From Ixodes scapularis (Eukaryota; Arthropoda; Arachnida; Ixodida; Ixodidae): DNA of 64,000 nt. Positions 52,565-63,349 of the stretch are shown piece after piece. Made by a program: the position numbers and the translations under genes. Numbering within the stretch: the stretch's first letter is position 1; the number at the start of each line of letters is the position of its first letter. The stretch is from the NCBI RefSeq assembly GCF_016920785.2, contig NW_024609839.1, positions 10,008,196 through 10,072,195 of the forward strand, read 5' to 3'. A model generated the notes under the pieces. It saw nothing but the letters and a program-made list of their open reading frames with translations, did no database searches and was not told the origin of the DNA.

Positions 52565-52790
52565 TAATGTATCGACACCAGATTATGCATCGTCCATCAA
52601 CGTCATCTACACCACTGCAGCCGTCGTCTGTCTTCCACAGGTGTAGATGTTTCAACACCTCGGGGGCGTCCCCTTCCAAGGCATCATCCACGCATCCGCC
52701 ACCGTGGAAAAGCTATTCACTCACGGCGACATGTACATCAGTGTCCTGAAGACCAGAGCGGCAGCGCGGCAGCGGCAGCGCGGACTCTGA
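52565..52790 (+). other. Coding-like fragment of unknown family
   Basis: In one frame (one stop at 52647) I read VSTPDYASSINVIYTTAAVV, then MFQHLGGVPFQGIIHASATV, EKLFTHGDMYISVLK and a RAAARQRQRG repeat. It has protein-like balance and is followed by ATAAACACGTC near 52870. I do not recognise the family. Confidence 0.2.
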
Positions 52791-55700
52791 GTGGCGATCC
52801 TGTCAAAAGAGACAGCGCCGTCATCTCCAACATTCTTGGACCTCGGGCAAGCGTGTTTCATCTGAGTGAAATAAACACGTCTTTATCCGGACCAAGGAAC
52901 CTTCTATGTTTCTAAGTGGTACCCCAAAGGGGAAACTCACACCTTCTAGCCACTATACCCCAGTACAGTCCCTTCACGAGTCATCAAGAGGCCGCCATTA
53001 GCATATACAGAAGATATACACTTCGATGATGATAGTTATTGAAGTGGCCAGACTAAATTTTGGAAAGGGTCTATTGACAGATATTTGTATGCTGACAAAC
53101 ACAGATGCTCAGGGCATGCTGTATAGCTTTACAAAAGTAATCACCATTGGAACGAAAAGTTTTAAATTTACACACATAAAAAAACTAAACAAATGCAAGG
53201 AAAAACTCTTTGAGGTTTTCTTTTATTTGATGGCAAACCTACGACCTGACATGACTTGTGCTGTCGTCAGGTTGTGTTGGAAGAAAGCTTTATTACACCT
53301 TGCAAGAGTTTAGGGTATAGATAGGTCCGCAATCACGGCCAGAAACAGGTGACCATCACTGATGTTACTTGGACTTTGATTGCATTAATAAAACAATGGT
53401 ACCCTTAATTGTTTGACAAACGTTTGTTGCGATATTATTTCGCTTTTTTTTTGTCTCTTGCTCTTTTCCGCTCACTAGCAAGGTAAGGACTGTACGGGAA
53501 CGATTCAAGGGTTTCGATATATTGAAAATAAAAAATAGGCCCTAACTTCTTCGTAGGGATGTTTGGAATGATGCGTGAGCTGTCTAGTTAATAAAACATA
53601 AAACAGCTATTAAGACATTTCGGAGAACTGCAAGTTTATTGTCTCGATAAAGTGAGAGCAGGAAATGATCGTTTTTGTATTTACAGGTTCACTACTCCTT
53701 GCACTGTCACACTTTGAAGCAGGATCTGGAGCTGGCTCGATTACGCAACGCTTTTAAAGTAACGAGTTTCTTCGAGTGTACACCGCCCCCAACTTCTGAC
53801 TAAAACACGCTGGTTTCTAAGCTCCTCGTTTGTATACACATAACTCAAATAGACATAATTATTTTAATAACATAACTCATAAACCTAACTTCGAAGAAAA
53901 CCTCACACGTCGGAAGAGGTCGTTGGGCTAAACAACCAAAGGGGCAGCGCCCACGTATAATCAAGTCAGACGAAGACTTGCAAGACTCTCTCGCCTAGGT
54001 GTGCGTGCCGACCAAGCGCACACAGATCGGCTCCTCCTTTACAAGACGCAATGCCCAACGCTTTTCGAGCGCTTCGCTCCAAACGCCTAGGGCAGGAGTG
54101 GCAGTCAAGTGTCTCTCTTCCAAAAGGCGAGTTCTTTCACGGCCTCGCCGACTTTCTCTCTCGGCGCGCGGGCATCACTCCGGGGCAAGTTCTTGGGGAG
54201 TTCTGAATGCGCGTGTTTTGCATATTGCTTAGGCTGGCGTTTATAACGGCTGCGCTCTTCCCTTTCAGTTAGCTCATCCTTTCCTTTCCTTTCAACCTTT
54301 CCGATATATATTTAATTTGGTCTTTCTCCTGTACCTAATATTTTAGTTATTTGTCAAACCGGATCTCTGTTGTACGTTGTTTGATCGATTCAGAACTTCT
54401 CGTTTTCTGTCGTATGAAATTCTCTTCCTCTCGTCACAAGTCTGCGAACAGCACGTCTCAGAGCTCAGTCATCTATTCCTATACGTCCGGAACTAAAGAA
54501 AGTCATTCGGTGTGGCATCTTTAATAACGTTCCTGCAAGACTTTTGAAATATCTGCTTGTCTACTTTTGCGCAAATTTCTGAAATTTTTTGCCTTTTGTT
54601 TGGGCGTGAATCTTAACATTTTGACTTAAGCTGATGACCACGAAAATGTAAATTATGGCGGAATTAAATGGCATAGAAATATATCAAATGAAAGAAGGAG
54701 TCACTCTGGACGACCTAAAGACAACTTTTATACTTAGAAACTTGGATGGCAGCTGCTACATATTTAAACGCAACCCTGACACAGTGCAAAAAGAGCTGCA
54801 AAACCAACGGAATATCACGCAGTCCGTCGTGTCAAAGATTTATGTCCTTGAGAATTGCTGTAGGCGGTATAATATTTTATTTTGCAAGGTAAAGGACGTA
54901 AATACTCGTGAATAATGGTCGGTACTAGAATCACTTGTTCAGGAACTGTAATAAACCAGCCTTGGAGCAGCACCGACAACAATTGAGAGAACTAATAGGA
55001 TAGGAAAATTCCGACCAGAGAGAAATCGACCCGTGATCGCAAGTTTTGCGTTACATACATATATAAAAAAATCAGAGCGTCCTAGGGACCGCCAAGAAAT
55101 TTAACAGGTCCGGTGTCAGTATACCTGAAGAGTTCTCGTAACATATGTGCAACAAGAGAGGGCGTTTGTGTGATTCTGCCAAACGTCGCAGTAATGGCGA
55201 TACGCGGGTCAACCTCATCAATGACATTTTTATATTAATGACGTAAAGTATATTTATGATGACGACATGAACCGGGTAGTGCAGTTCAAATGACTATGCC
55301 ATGACTCGCCCACTACCATCAACTTTGTTGCAATGTATTGTGGTATTATTAAAACTAAATTGATTATTCTCTAGCTTCATAGATACGATCCATCCAGCGG
55401 TTGTTATCTGCGCGATATAATGGCTCGTTGAAGAAGTAGCCGATTGTGAGGTGTTTCCTGGTCCCTTTATATGATCAAAATAGTCATGCCGGAGGTCTGT
55501 TTATCCTCCTAGACCAGCGAATTTCTTCGACTAAAATTGAAGTTGATGGGGGCTCGTGCGAAGAGGCATGTTGCCACCTCAGACCTCGCAATGGTAAAAC
55601 CCTGTCGGTTATGCTTCTTTCACCGGCCGCCAGCGACTTCGGTTCATGTATTTTTTTAAATTTACAGTGATGGCCAAAACAAGTAAATATGATGCTAGAA

Positions 55701-56224
55701 ATATTGGATGTGATTTCAATTTGTCCTGTCCAAACTGACACCAGTAAAAAGTTTTTTTTTTCTAGGGCAACTGGTGCACTAAATGCAGCAATGGCAATTT
55801 TTTTTTAATTTGTTCGCACTCACTCAAATTTTGTTAGAACTCCACTAGAGGAGGCATTGCTCTCTACATTTTCCTTACCAATGAGTCAGATATATTAAAG
55901 TAGGCTTTAGCAATACCCGCAATTAATGATTACAGTGGTGTCCTTTGTGAAAAGGTTTTGTAGCATGTAAAAATCTGAGATAGTGGGCGTATATTTAATT
56001 ACACAAAAGGTAACATTCCTGAAATCAATGTTGCACTGGATCTAAATACAGCTAGCGGGTGTTGCGAACCCTAGGAGCTGGGCCGCGATAGACCATCAGC
56101 GGCCGCTCTTTACGTTCACTATGATACTCTATGCGTTTTTTTTTTTGGTTAGGTGTATGGCATCTCGTAACGCTTAGGCAAAAGTGAAGCCTAGATTAAA
56201 GCGTGGTCGCGGGGCTCCACACCT
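52791..56224. other. Unassigned stretch with weak candidates
   Basis: No recognised gene. The 86-codon plus frame at 54655-54915 (MAELNGIEIYQMKEG start) looks somewhat protein-like but has no motif that I know. A GC-rich patch at 53940-54240 has the look of an LTR, unproven. The rest is AT-rich. A short TTTTTTTTTTGGTTAGG run lies near 56136. Confidence 0.3.
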
Positions 56225-56640
56225 ATGGGTATTGAGAGAGATTGTGTATGTGTGTGTGTGTTTGTTTGTGTGCTTGTTTGTGTGTTTGTTTGTGTGCTTG
56301 TTTGTCTGTTTGTTTTTGTGTTCGTTTGTGTGTTTGTGTGTTTTTGTTTGTTCGCTTGTCTGTTCGTTTGTTTGTTTGCTTGTTCGTTTGTTTGTTCTTT
56401 CGTTTGCTTGTTTCTTCGTTTGTTTGTTCGTTCGTACGTTTGTTTGTTTGTTCGTTTGTTTGTTCGTTTGTTAGTTCGTTCGTTTGTTTCTGGTGGAGAG
56501 GGAGAGGCCATCGCAGTAAAACCACATTCTTGCAAGGCGGGAATCGAACCCGGACCACTTGGATTTTTCAGCGAGGGTTTTTCCGGCACGACACGACACA
56601 TCGTCGTGAATTGAGGTTCTATTTGGCGGGAAAGGCCCGA
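56225..56640 (-). mobile_element. SINE with B box and (AACA)n-type tail
   Basis: On the minus strand, GGTTCGATTCCCGCCTTGCA contains a perfect B box (plus 56540-56550). It is followed by AGAATGTGGTTTTACTGCGA and TGGCCTCTCCCTCTCCACCA, then a long (AACA/AACG)n tail (plus 56230-56490, read as TGTT/CGTT). The head lies at about 56551-56640 with a decayed A box. The tail makes 100-codon-plus open frames of V/C/F repeats on the plus strand that are not genes. Confidence 0.65.
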
Positions 56641-57367
56641 GGGGCATCGGCTCTGCCTCTAGCAGATCGCAACTTTACACTCTGTGACACGTTTTGAAAA
56701 CCAGGGTTAGCGCCGGCATCTTCATTCCGGCAATCGCTAGGGAGTGTACGTGACACGCGTCAAGTCAGTCCCTAAGCTCACCAATGAAGAGCCCCGAAAG
56801 CGTAGACGCCACACGTGCAACACATTTGCCTATCAGTTTGCTATGCATTTTATATATATATATATATCGCGAGTTTGGTTTTTCTTTTTTTATTTCCAAG
56901 AAAATAATTATACGTCCAACGTAACATTTCTTAATTCCTCCGCGAGTCTAGTTTCAAAAATGTATAGATCTATTTCGTAATGAGTGTAGGTTCGAGGCTA
57001 AATATTAAAAGCGATATCAATTCAACTTTATGGTAAGTTAAATACGGTGCAATTTATAGTAGTCCATTACCAGGCGAGAACGTCAAGGAAGTAACTACTG
57101 TTTTCACCGGCTCCAGCGCGAGCCTTCTACCTTCGACAACGATTAGGCGTCTAATGTGCCTCGAGAACGCGCGCATCCAAAGCACGACGGAAGGCAGGGA
57201 GCGCTTGCTGAAGGCCGGGCGTACAAAAGACACATTCTGCTGTTCTCATTCTGGCTGTTACTATTAGAGTACTCTCGATCCTTTGAAAATGGAGTCTAGG
57301 CATCAGAAATAATTAAATAATGATGCCAGAGTATGTGAAAAGGAAATGATCAGTAGCTTATTGACTG
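56641..57367. other. No gene recognised
   Basis: A (TA)n run lies at 56853-56868. The rest has no motif. Confidence 0.4.
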
Positions 57368-57500
57368 AATTGAATTGAATTGGTTTTTATTCGAACGCTA
57401 GGTCTAGGGTAAGAGCGAAAAAGGCAGATTGATTCTGCCTCACGTGGCCCTATCACCCGTTTACACTGCTCAGCAGTCGAAAACAAAGCTAATAATGACT
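57368..57500 (-). mobile_element. LINE-type 3' end, inverted
   Basis: The minus strand ends GGCAGAATCAATCTGCC (stem), then TAAAAACCAATTCAATTCAA, a tail of AATTC units (plus 57368-57386). The tail matches the one at 37775-37815 in inverted orientation. This suggests a 5'-truncated non-LTR insertion. Confidence 0.5.
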
Positions 57501-57678
57501 AAAGAAGTAAAAGAGGATGCGGTAGTACATCAAGAATCAGAACGGTGTATTTTGCAGAGATTAAACAATCGCCGGCGCTTGCCCTAACACCTTGTTCATT
57601 CAAACTAAACTAGGTCAGACAACTCATAAGCAATGAAAACAATACTATATTCCTAATGAGCGTGTTGGTACGATGTAC
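57501..57678. other. No gene recognised
   Basis: Unassigned AT-rich sequence preceding the palindrome. Confidence 0.4.
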
Positions 57679-57755
57679 TAGATAACAGAAAGTATAAAAC
57701 AGAGAGAGGACGTCTGTGTTTCGTCCTCTCTCTGTTTTATACTTGCTGTTATCTA
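57679..57755. repeat. Palindromic insertion head
   Basis: TAGATAACAGAAAGTATAAA through AGAGAGAGGAC (from 57679) is inverted as GTCCTCTCTCTGTTTTATAC to ATCTA (57755), with only one mismatch and a 10-base loop. It has the size and form of the Penelope heads at 11113 and 32033 but another sequence. Confidence 0.75.
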
Positions 57756-58218
57756 AAACAAATACCTATTTATTTATTTAACAATACTGTTAGCCTTCAT
57801 TGAAGACAATGATGGGAAAAGGCGAAACAATGGAAACTTCAAAAACGTATACATAGCTTTAACCGATCGTCTTGCACACTGCAACGAAAACGAAATGTCA
57901 TAAAATCAGTGTTGCAGGAAACGCGTTACAAGTAACGTGTTTCCGCCAACTGGTGACGCGTTACTTTTTCGGGAACGTGTCAACGTACTCGCAACTTTTT
58001 TTAAAAGAGTAACGGGCAACGTACTTACATTTTTTTTTATTTCAAGTAATGGGTAGTGTAGGTACGTTCCTTTTTTTCCCCAAGACCTAAAAAAAACTAC
58101 ACTTCCATTTTTTTTGTACTTTTAGGCTCCAAGCCGTGTAAAAAGAATTGTTCTTTTTCGCGTTTCTTTTGCGTTTTTTTAGAATTTATGTGAAACCGGG
58201 AAAACGATGAAGTAAATA
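57756..58218. other. GTAACG-word stretch
   Basis: Between 57910 and 58070 the words ACGCGTTAC, GTAACG and AACGTACT recur irregularly (for example AACGCGTTACAAGTAACG, GGTGACGCGTTAC). No gene. Poly-T runs follow. Confidence 0.4.
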
Positions 58219-58390
58219 AAGAGCTTTAGGGAACCGCAACAAACCAGGGTCGGCAGACAAAAGCAATCAACCCCTCGTATCGGGCACTTGGCCTGGTCGT
58301 GTGCCTTGAAACGGCTTTGAGGGAACCGCATTTGCAGCCTGATGCAGACGATCGGTTCAGGTCGCGCCTCTTGGCAACGCACACCTGTAT
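58219..58390 (+). mobile_element. Fragment of the TTTAGGGAACCG element
   Basis: AGAGCTTTAGGGAACCGCAA at 58219 matches the end of the TIR-bounded insertion (35902 and, inverted, 39310). The similarity continues for about 170 bases (landmarks TCGTGTGCCTTGAAACGGCT, GGGAACCGCATTTGCAG, CGATCGGTTCAGGTCGCGCC) with the inverted 39310-39150 end. The other end is not found. Confidence 0.75.
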
Positions 58391-60950
58391 CGACCTCATC
58401 GAGAAAAAACAGCGATGAGACTTAATTTATTCATATCAAAATTTAATCGTACAGATTGCAGGAAGCGTTGTTGTAGCCAATCTAACGTGTCTTCTCGTGA
58501 TCATCATTTCCTCAAGAGCCTCGATAAAGAAGGTCTCTTCCTCTTTCGCAGCGTCCACAGATACTCTCCTCGGTAGAAACGATGTTGAATCAATATAAAT
58601 AAAACAAAACAGATTGCAACTAAATATTTTCGAAGTGAATAAAGCTATAAAAACATGTACAATTATTTACATCGCTATGAAAATTGTCGAGTCTTAATAC
58701 CAGTGCACGAGCAAGTTGCGTTTCACCGAATGCGGCGGTCGGAACCGACTTGCTGGTTTCCTGGTGTTAAAGTAGTACCTATAGAGTTGTATTCGTCTGT
58801 ATAAGCTGCTTTCAGTCCATCTGTTGAGATCGTTTTATGAGGGCCCCCATTTCAATGACGAAAACTTTGACTTTCGGTTGATTGCCTTCAACGGACATCG
58901 GTACGGCTGCTCAAGAAACAAGAAACGATGCGAACAAAAAGATGTATACAGGTGTCAATGCCCGGACTGAAGAAAGAAAGATGGTTATTAATTTTCCGTG
59001 GTGCGCATGGGCGAAGTTGCCTGAAATCCTTTCTGAGGCGGTGAGCCTAGTTTGTAAGATCTTGGGCGGACCTGGGTACATGAGTGGCCAGATTCACGAA
59101 TAGGTTCCTAGCTTACGACAACTTAGCTAAGAACCTCCTAAGTTAAGATCATCGTAAGGAGAGGAGAAGTCGGTATTTACGATCGCGTTTTTATGTGAGA
59201 GGAGGAAAGTGACGTTTTCGTACAGAAAAAACGACAGCATCCGGTGTCCCGCAAGCTCCCGATCCCCGCGAGAGCGTGCTGTTGATATGGCGATGGCGTC
59301 ATCGGCGACACGAACAAGCAATCGGAAAGATCGCTATGGTCCGGAGCATGTGGATATTTAATAACAAACGCCGGCGGACTCTCCACCGACGCTTGTCTGG
59401 GGTTCGTGTCCGTGCAGTGAAATGTCGACGCTAACACAATCCAAACAGGCCCGAATGCCGAGGCCGGGATAACCGGCGTCCTCGACTGCTACAAACTCGA
59501 TAGCTACGAATTCAACGCAACTGTTATTGTTTCTAAAAAAGACGGTCCGTACCGGTCGTTCCCAAAGCGGCGTAGATAGAAACAAATTGCCGAAACGTTT
59601 TCTGTGGCCTCGGAGATGCAGGAGCGAGGGGACGTTCAAGAAGATACGTTTGAAGTACGAGAGTGTCAGCAAGAGCCACGTAAATACCTGTTCACACTCG
59701 GAGCGGACGTGCACGTATGATCGCAATGCTGGATTCGCGCTGTTGAACCGCGTTTTGGTAAAGCCCGTTTCAGGCTAGCCAACGTTTCCAGCAATTTCGG
59801 GGTTGCTGGTGGGTTGTTCCGGAGCTTTCCCTAGATTGACACGAATTGCTGAGATCGAGTCTCGCTCGAAACGGACGAGCAACTCGGACAACTCGGAGAC
59901 GTTTGAACCGGCAGCAGCCAATCAAGAACGGGATATTTTCATGCCACACCCCTGTGGCGGTAATGATGACAACTAAAGACTTGGTTCTGGTGTGAATTGG
60001 TACGTTTTCTGAAATAAACGGTTTCAGAAAGCTGAGTTTGCATTCTCAACGCAATTTAGGGATGTAAAAACATGCTCTGCGTCTAAGTAGTGCAAGAAAA
60101 AGAAAATTTCATAATGATGATGGCAAGTCGTAGCAATTTAGTTGCTGCGTGTGAACGCGGGTGGCCCGTGTTGCTGGTGTTGCGACGTCAAGTTTCTGGG
60201 CAAAATTGGCCCGTCTGAAGCGGGTCTAAGCGTTTCGGGCAAATCGTTTACGATTGCAACTCGATGCTGACGTGATACTTGGAAAAGGAAGATTGGACCG
60301 GCATTGCGTAGTTTCCACGAGCTGATCTAGTTCGACAGTGTTGAAATGGCATACTAATGAAAAAGTGTGTACACTTTATGTTGCGTAGGTAATTCATACA
60401 GCGTTTAAATGAGATTTATATAACTCAAAACAAGTAGGTAAAATCAATGACAATCTCTCTTTGAAGACAGCGGTCGTCGCCACTGCCTCGAAAAACAAGG
60501 AGAAGAGATTGTCCTCCTAATCTGACATTCAAGTCAGCGATTAAAGTATTCATGCGGAAAGGATCCACAAGGCTCGCGCGGGTATATTTCATTCAGTAAG
60601 CCAGCCGATTGTGGGCAGACGGTCTTGGCCAGAACCGTTGGAGCAACGCTGTGCCGGAGCAGGTCGGAGTGCCTCACTAGGCCTATATTCTTCCGAGCTC
60701 GCCGAGCTAACCCTTGGCCGCTTACTTGATCGGTGGTCAAACCAGCTAGCCGAAACCCAAGCATTGTTGGCCAGTGGGATCGTTGCCGTTGTAGCTTTTC
60801 CCGGAAGTTTGTGGATCCAACGGACATGTCCGTCGTTGTCGGTTTAGAGTACGTCTTTCTTTTTTACCACGGAGCTGTTCAGGACTAATTTCCCCATATC
60901 GTGTCCATGGACAAACAAACGTCGACACAAAACTCCAGACAGCTACTGTC
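58391..60950. other. Unassigned stretch
   Basis: No gene recognised. Frames such as 59358-59726 (minus, 122 codons) and 60611-60847 (plus) show no known motif. GAACCGGCAGCAG-type GC-rich text near 59850-59960 has no evident structure. Confidence 0.3.
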
Positions 60951-61054
60951 ATCTATGAGCGACTGCGGCCATCGCTCATAGATGCTGCCGTCACTCATCG
61001 ATGGCAGCAACCTTTCCCGCCTTTCCACTCTGGTAAAAACCAGAGTGGAAAGGC
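60951..61054. repeat. Two adjacent palindromes
   Basis: ATCTATGAGCGA (60951-60962) is inverted at 60972-60983. GCCTTTCCACTCTGGT (61019-61034) is inverted at 61039-61054 around AAAA. They directly precede the minisatellite and mark insertion or rearrangement junctions. Confidence 0.75.
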
Positions 61055-61063
61055 TGAATTTCT

Positions 61064-61550
61064 CCAGACGTCGTCCTCGAGGTCGGCCTAGAAGTCGTCC
61101 TTGAGGTCGCTTTAGGTGTCGTCCTTGAGGACGCACTAGACGTCGTCCTTGAGGTCGTCCGAGAGGTTGTTTTTAAGATCGTCCTAGAAGTCATCATAAA
61201 GGTTGTCCTAGTCGTCTTCCTCAAAGTCGTATTTAAGGTCGTCCTAGCAGTCGCCCTTGAGATCGCCCGAGACATTGTCCTTGAGGTTGTCCTGGAAGTC
61301 GTCTGTGAGGTCGTCCTAGACGTCGTCTTTGAGGTCTTCCTGAACGTCGTCCCTGAGGTCGTCCTAGGCGTCGTTCTCTAAGCGTCGTTCTCGAGGTCGT
61401 CCTTAAAGTCATCCTTGAGGTCGTCCTAAACGTCGTCCTAGACGTCGTTCTCTAGGCGTCATCCTTGAAATCGTCCGAAGAGCCGTCTTTGAGGTCGTGC
61501 TAGACGTCGTCCTCTAGACATCGTCCTAGACATCGCAAAGATAACAGCTT
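61064..61550. repeat. 12/24-bp minisatellite GTCGTCCTTGAG
   Basis: About 40 imperfect units of GTCGTCCTxGAx, arranged mostly as 24-base pairs (GTCGTCCTTGAG + GTCGTCCTAGAC). Some units are joined by short deletions. On the minus strand it gives an SRTT-repeated 94-codon frame, an artefact of the repeat. Confidence 0.85.
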
Positions 61551-61849
61551 CGCTGGTCCTCAATCTTTACGTGAAGTGGAAGGGCTCTACATTTTTCTTG
61601 CTGCTTGAAGTCGGGAGTCGCGAGAAGAGCACGTAGAAAAATAAATGTCCGTTTGTCGTCGCGGCCAAGCAACTGAGCAAAGCTGTCGATCATCTTGATT
61701 TGATAGTAAAAGAATGCGCAAGACAGCTAAAGAGAGGTCGCAGGATTCCTTCGTATCCTACGCAAAACTTACGATAATTTCGTTTAGTGCATACGAATCT
61801 GTTCTTACGTTTTGTCGTGCGCACATTTTTTGCGTAAGATCATTGCGCC
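61551..61849. other. No gene recognised
   Basis: Spacer between the minisatellite and the gypsy pol end. No motif. Confidence 0.4.
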
Positions 61850-62770
61850 AGTCTGGCCTCAGGTGACGTGTTGTGCAGAAATTCACCAGATAGACCTAGT
61901 GCTCTGCCGTAGACAAACTCAACAGTAAAGACCCCAATGTCTACTTTTAGCGTGGAACGAATACCTAGCAGAATAACGGGCAGTGCTTCAGTCCAGGGGA
62001 CGAAGTTGTGAGCACGCAGTGTTGATTAAATTTCTCTATGAAATCGTTAATTTGCTCCAGGATGATACGCCGTTGTGCAAAGGTTTTTGATGTCAAGGAG
62101 TCGCATCAGTTCAGCAAAAAGGTGCGACTCGAACTGTTGGCCCCGGTCTCAAGTGACTACTGATAGTACTCCAAAACGAGCAATCCACCCTCCGACGAGA
62201 GGTTGAGCAAATGTTGCAGCTGTCATGTCGGGGATCGGGACTGCCTCGGCCATTGTATAAAACGATCTACGCGTGCTAAGAGAAAAGTGAAGCCGTTTCA
62301 ATGAGGTAATAGACGAACCAAATCTAGGCGCCCATGTTCGAAATGTACCGTAATTGTGGAAATTTCGCACATGGTATTATGGTGTGACGATGAACCATTC
62401 ATTTTTGACAAGTTGTACATGCTCTTGACTACGTTCATATATCTGTGTTTATTTTTGGCCAGAAAAAAATGGTGTTCATAAGTTTTTGCGTAGCTCGTAT
62501 TTCGGGATGGGACAGTCCGTTTTGGGCATCGAAGATTTTTTTTTGCGGAATGCGGGTGGAACGTAGGGTCGTGCTGTTCCGGTTGAAAAATCAGGTAGGA
62601 GTGATGTGTACGGTACGTTTGTTTCTTTGAGGCGCAGATATGTACCTTGGCACTCATTGTCCTGAAGTTTATCTTTTGCAATAGCAGAAAAATCAATCTG
62701 TTCGACGCCCGGTAGCTTCAAAGCCGCAATATCTACGAGCAATAGCGCTTCTGCAACCGCGTTATGCTTT
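61850..62770 (-). pseudogene. pol: Integrase
   Basis: The text AFRKKKSSMPKTDCP belongs to an out-of-frame zinc-finger part. The core contains RRSFYTMAEAVPIPDMTAAT and GGWIARFGVLSVVT (62370-62149), then, in another frame, AELMRLLDIKN and TAYHPGAN (catalytic block), and ALPVILLGIRSTLKVDIGVF with VEFVYGRALGL further down. The E residue of the last block is replaced by a stop-containing break. Confidence 0.75.
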
Positions 62771-63310
62771 CCTTTGCTGTGTAGAATATCAATGGTGAAT
62801 TCACTGATGAATGCCAACCGCCCTTGTTTTCTGGGCAGAGAAGTATTGCCATTCAATGTTAAGGCAAACGTTAGTGGCTTGCAATTCATGAGGATAAAAC
62901 AATATTTAAAAAAAGCCGACCTTGAACGAAATAACGAAAATGATTGACGCTGAGGTGGCAAGACATTCACAACAAAATGTGCTGTCATGGGTTTCTGTAG
63001 GAGCTATTTTTTTTAGAAGAAAGCGAGAGGTTTCAATTGACCACCGTTTTATTGTTGTAGTACTCCTCTGACAGTTGTACCAGAAGCATCTACGATAATA
63101 TTGGTCAAAACGTAAGGTTTACGGAACACTAGCAAGGTGGCGTTGGCAATTGCAGTCCTAATGGTGCTGAATACGGTGGAGGCTGAGTCAGAACACGTGA
63201 ATGGAGGTTTATTATCTCTTGAAGCGACCAAGAGATCATTCAGTGGTTGGACGGTTTCAGCAAAACCGGGAATAAAACCTCGGCAAATATTTACCAGTCC
63301 CAAAAACCCT
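62770..63310 (-). pseudogene. pol: RNase H
   Basis: The frame 63303-63049 contains LVNICRGFIPGFAETVQPLN (the connection after RT), FSTIRTAIANATLLVF and NIIVDASGTTVRGVLQQ (D-A-S: first RNase H block). After a gap, MNCKPLTFALTLNG and GRLAFISEFTIDILHSKGKH mark the end of the domain, followed by AEALLLVDIAALKLPG. Confidence 0.8.
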
Positions 63311-63349
63311 CTCAGCTCACGTATGCTGGAAGGTATCGGTTAGTCGTGC

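Noticed and set aside
56184..56697. Overlapping 96-151-codon open frames on both strands rich in V, C, F, N, T and K
   Set aside because: They translate a (TGTT/CGTT)n microsatellite tail of a SINE. All three frames are open because of the repeat.
60991..61275. 94-codon SRTT-repeat protein on the minus strand
   Set aside because: It is the translation of the 12/24-base minisatellite; no other evidence of coding.
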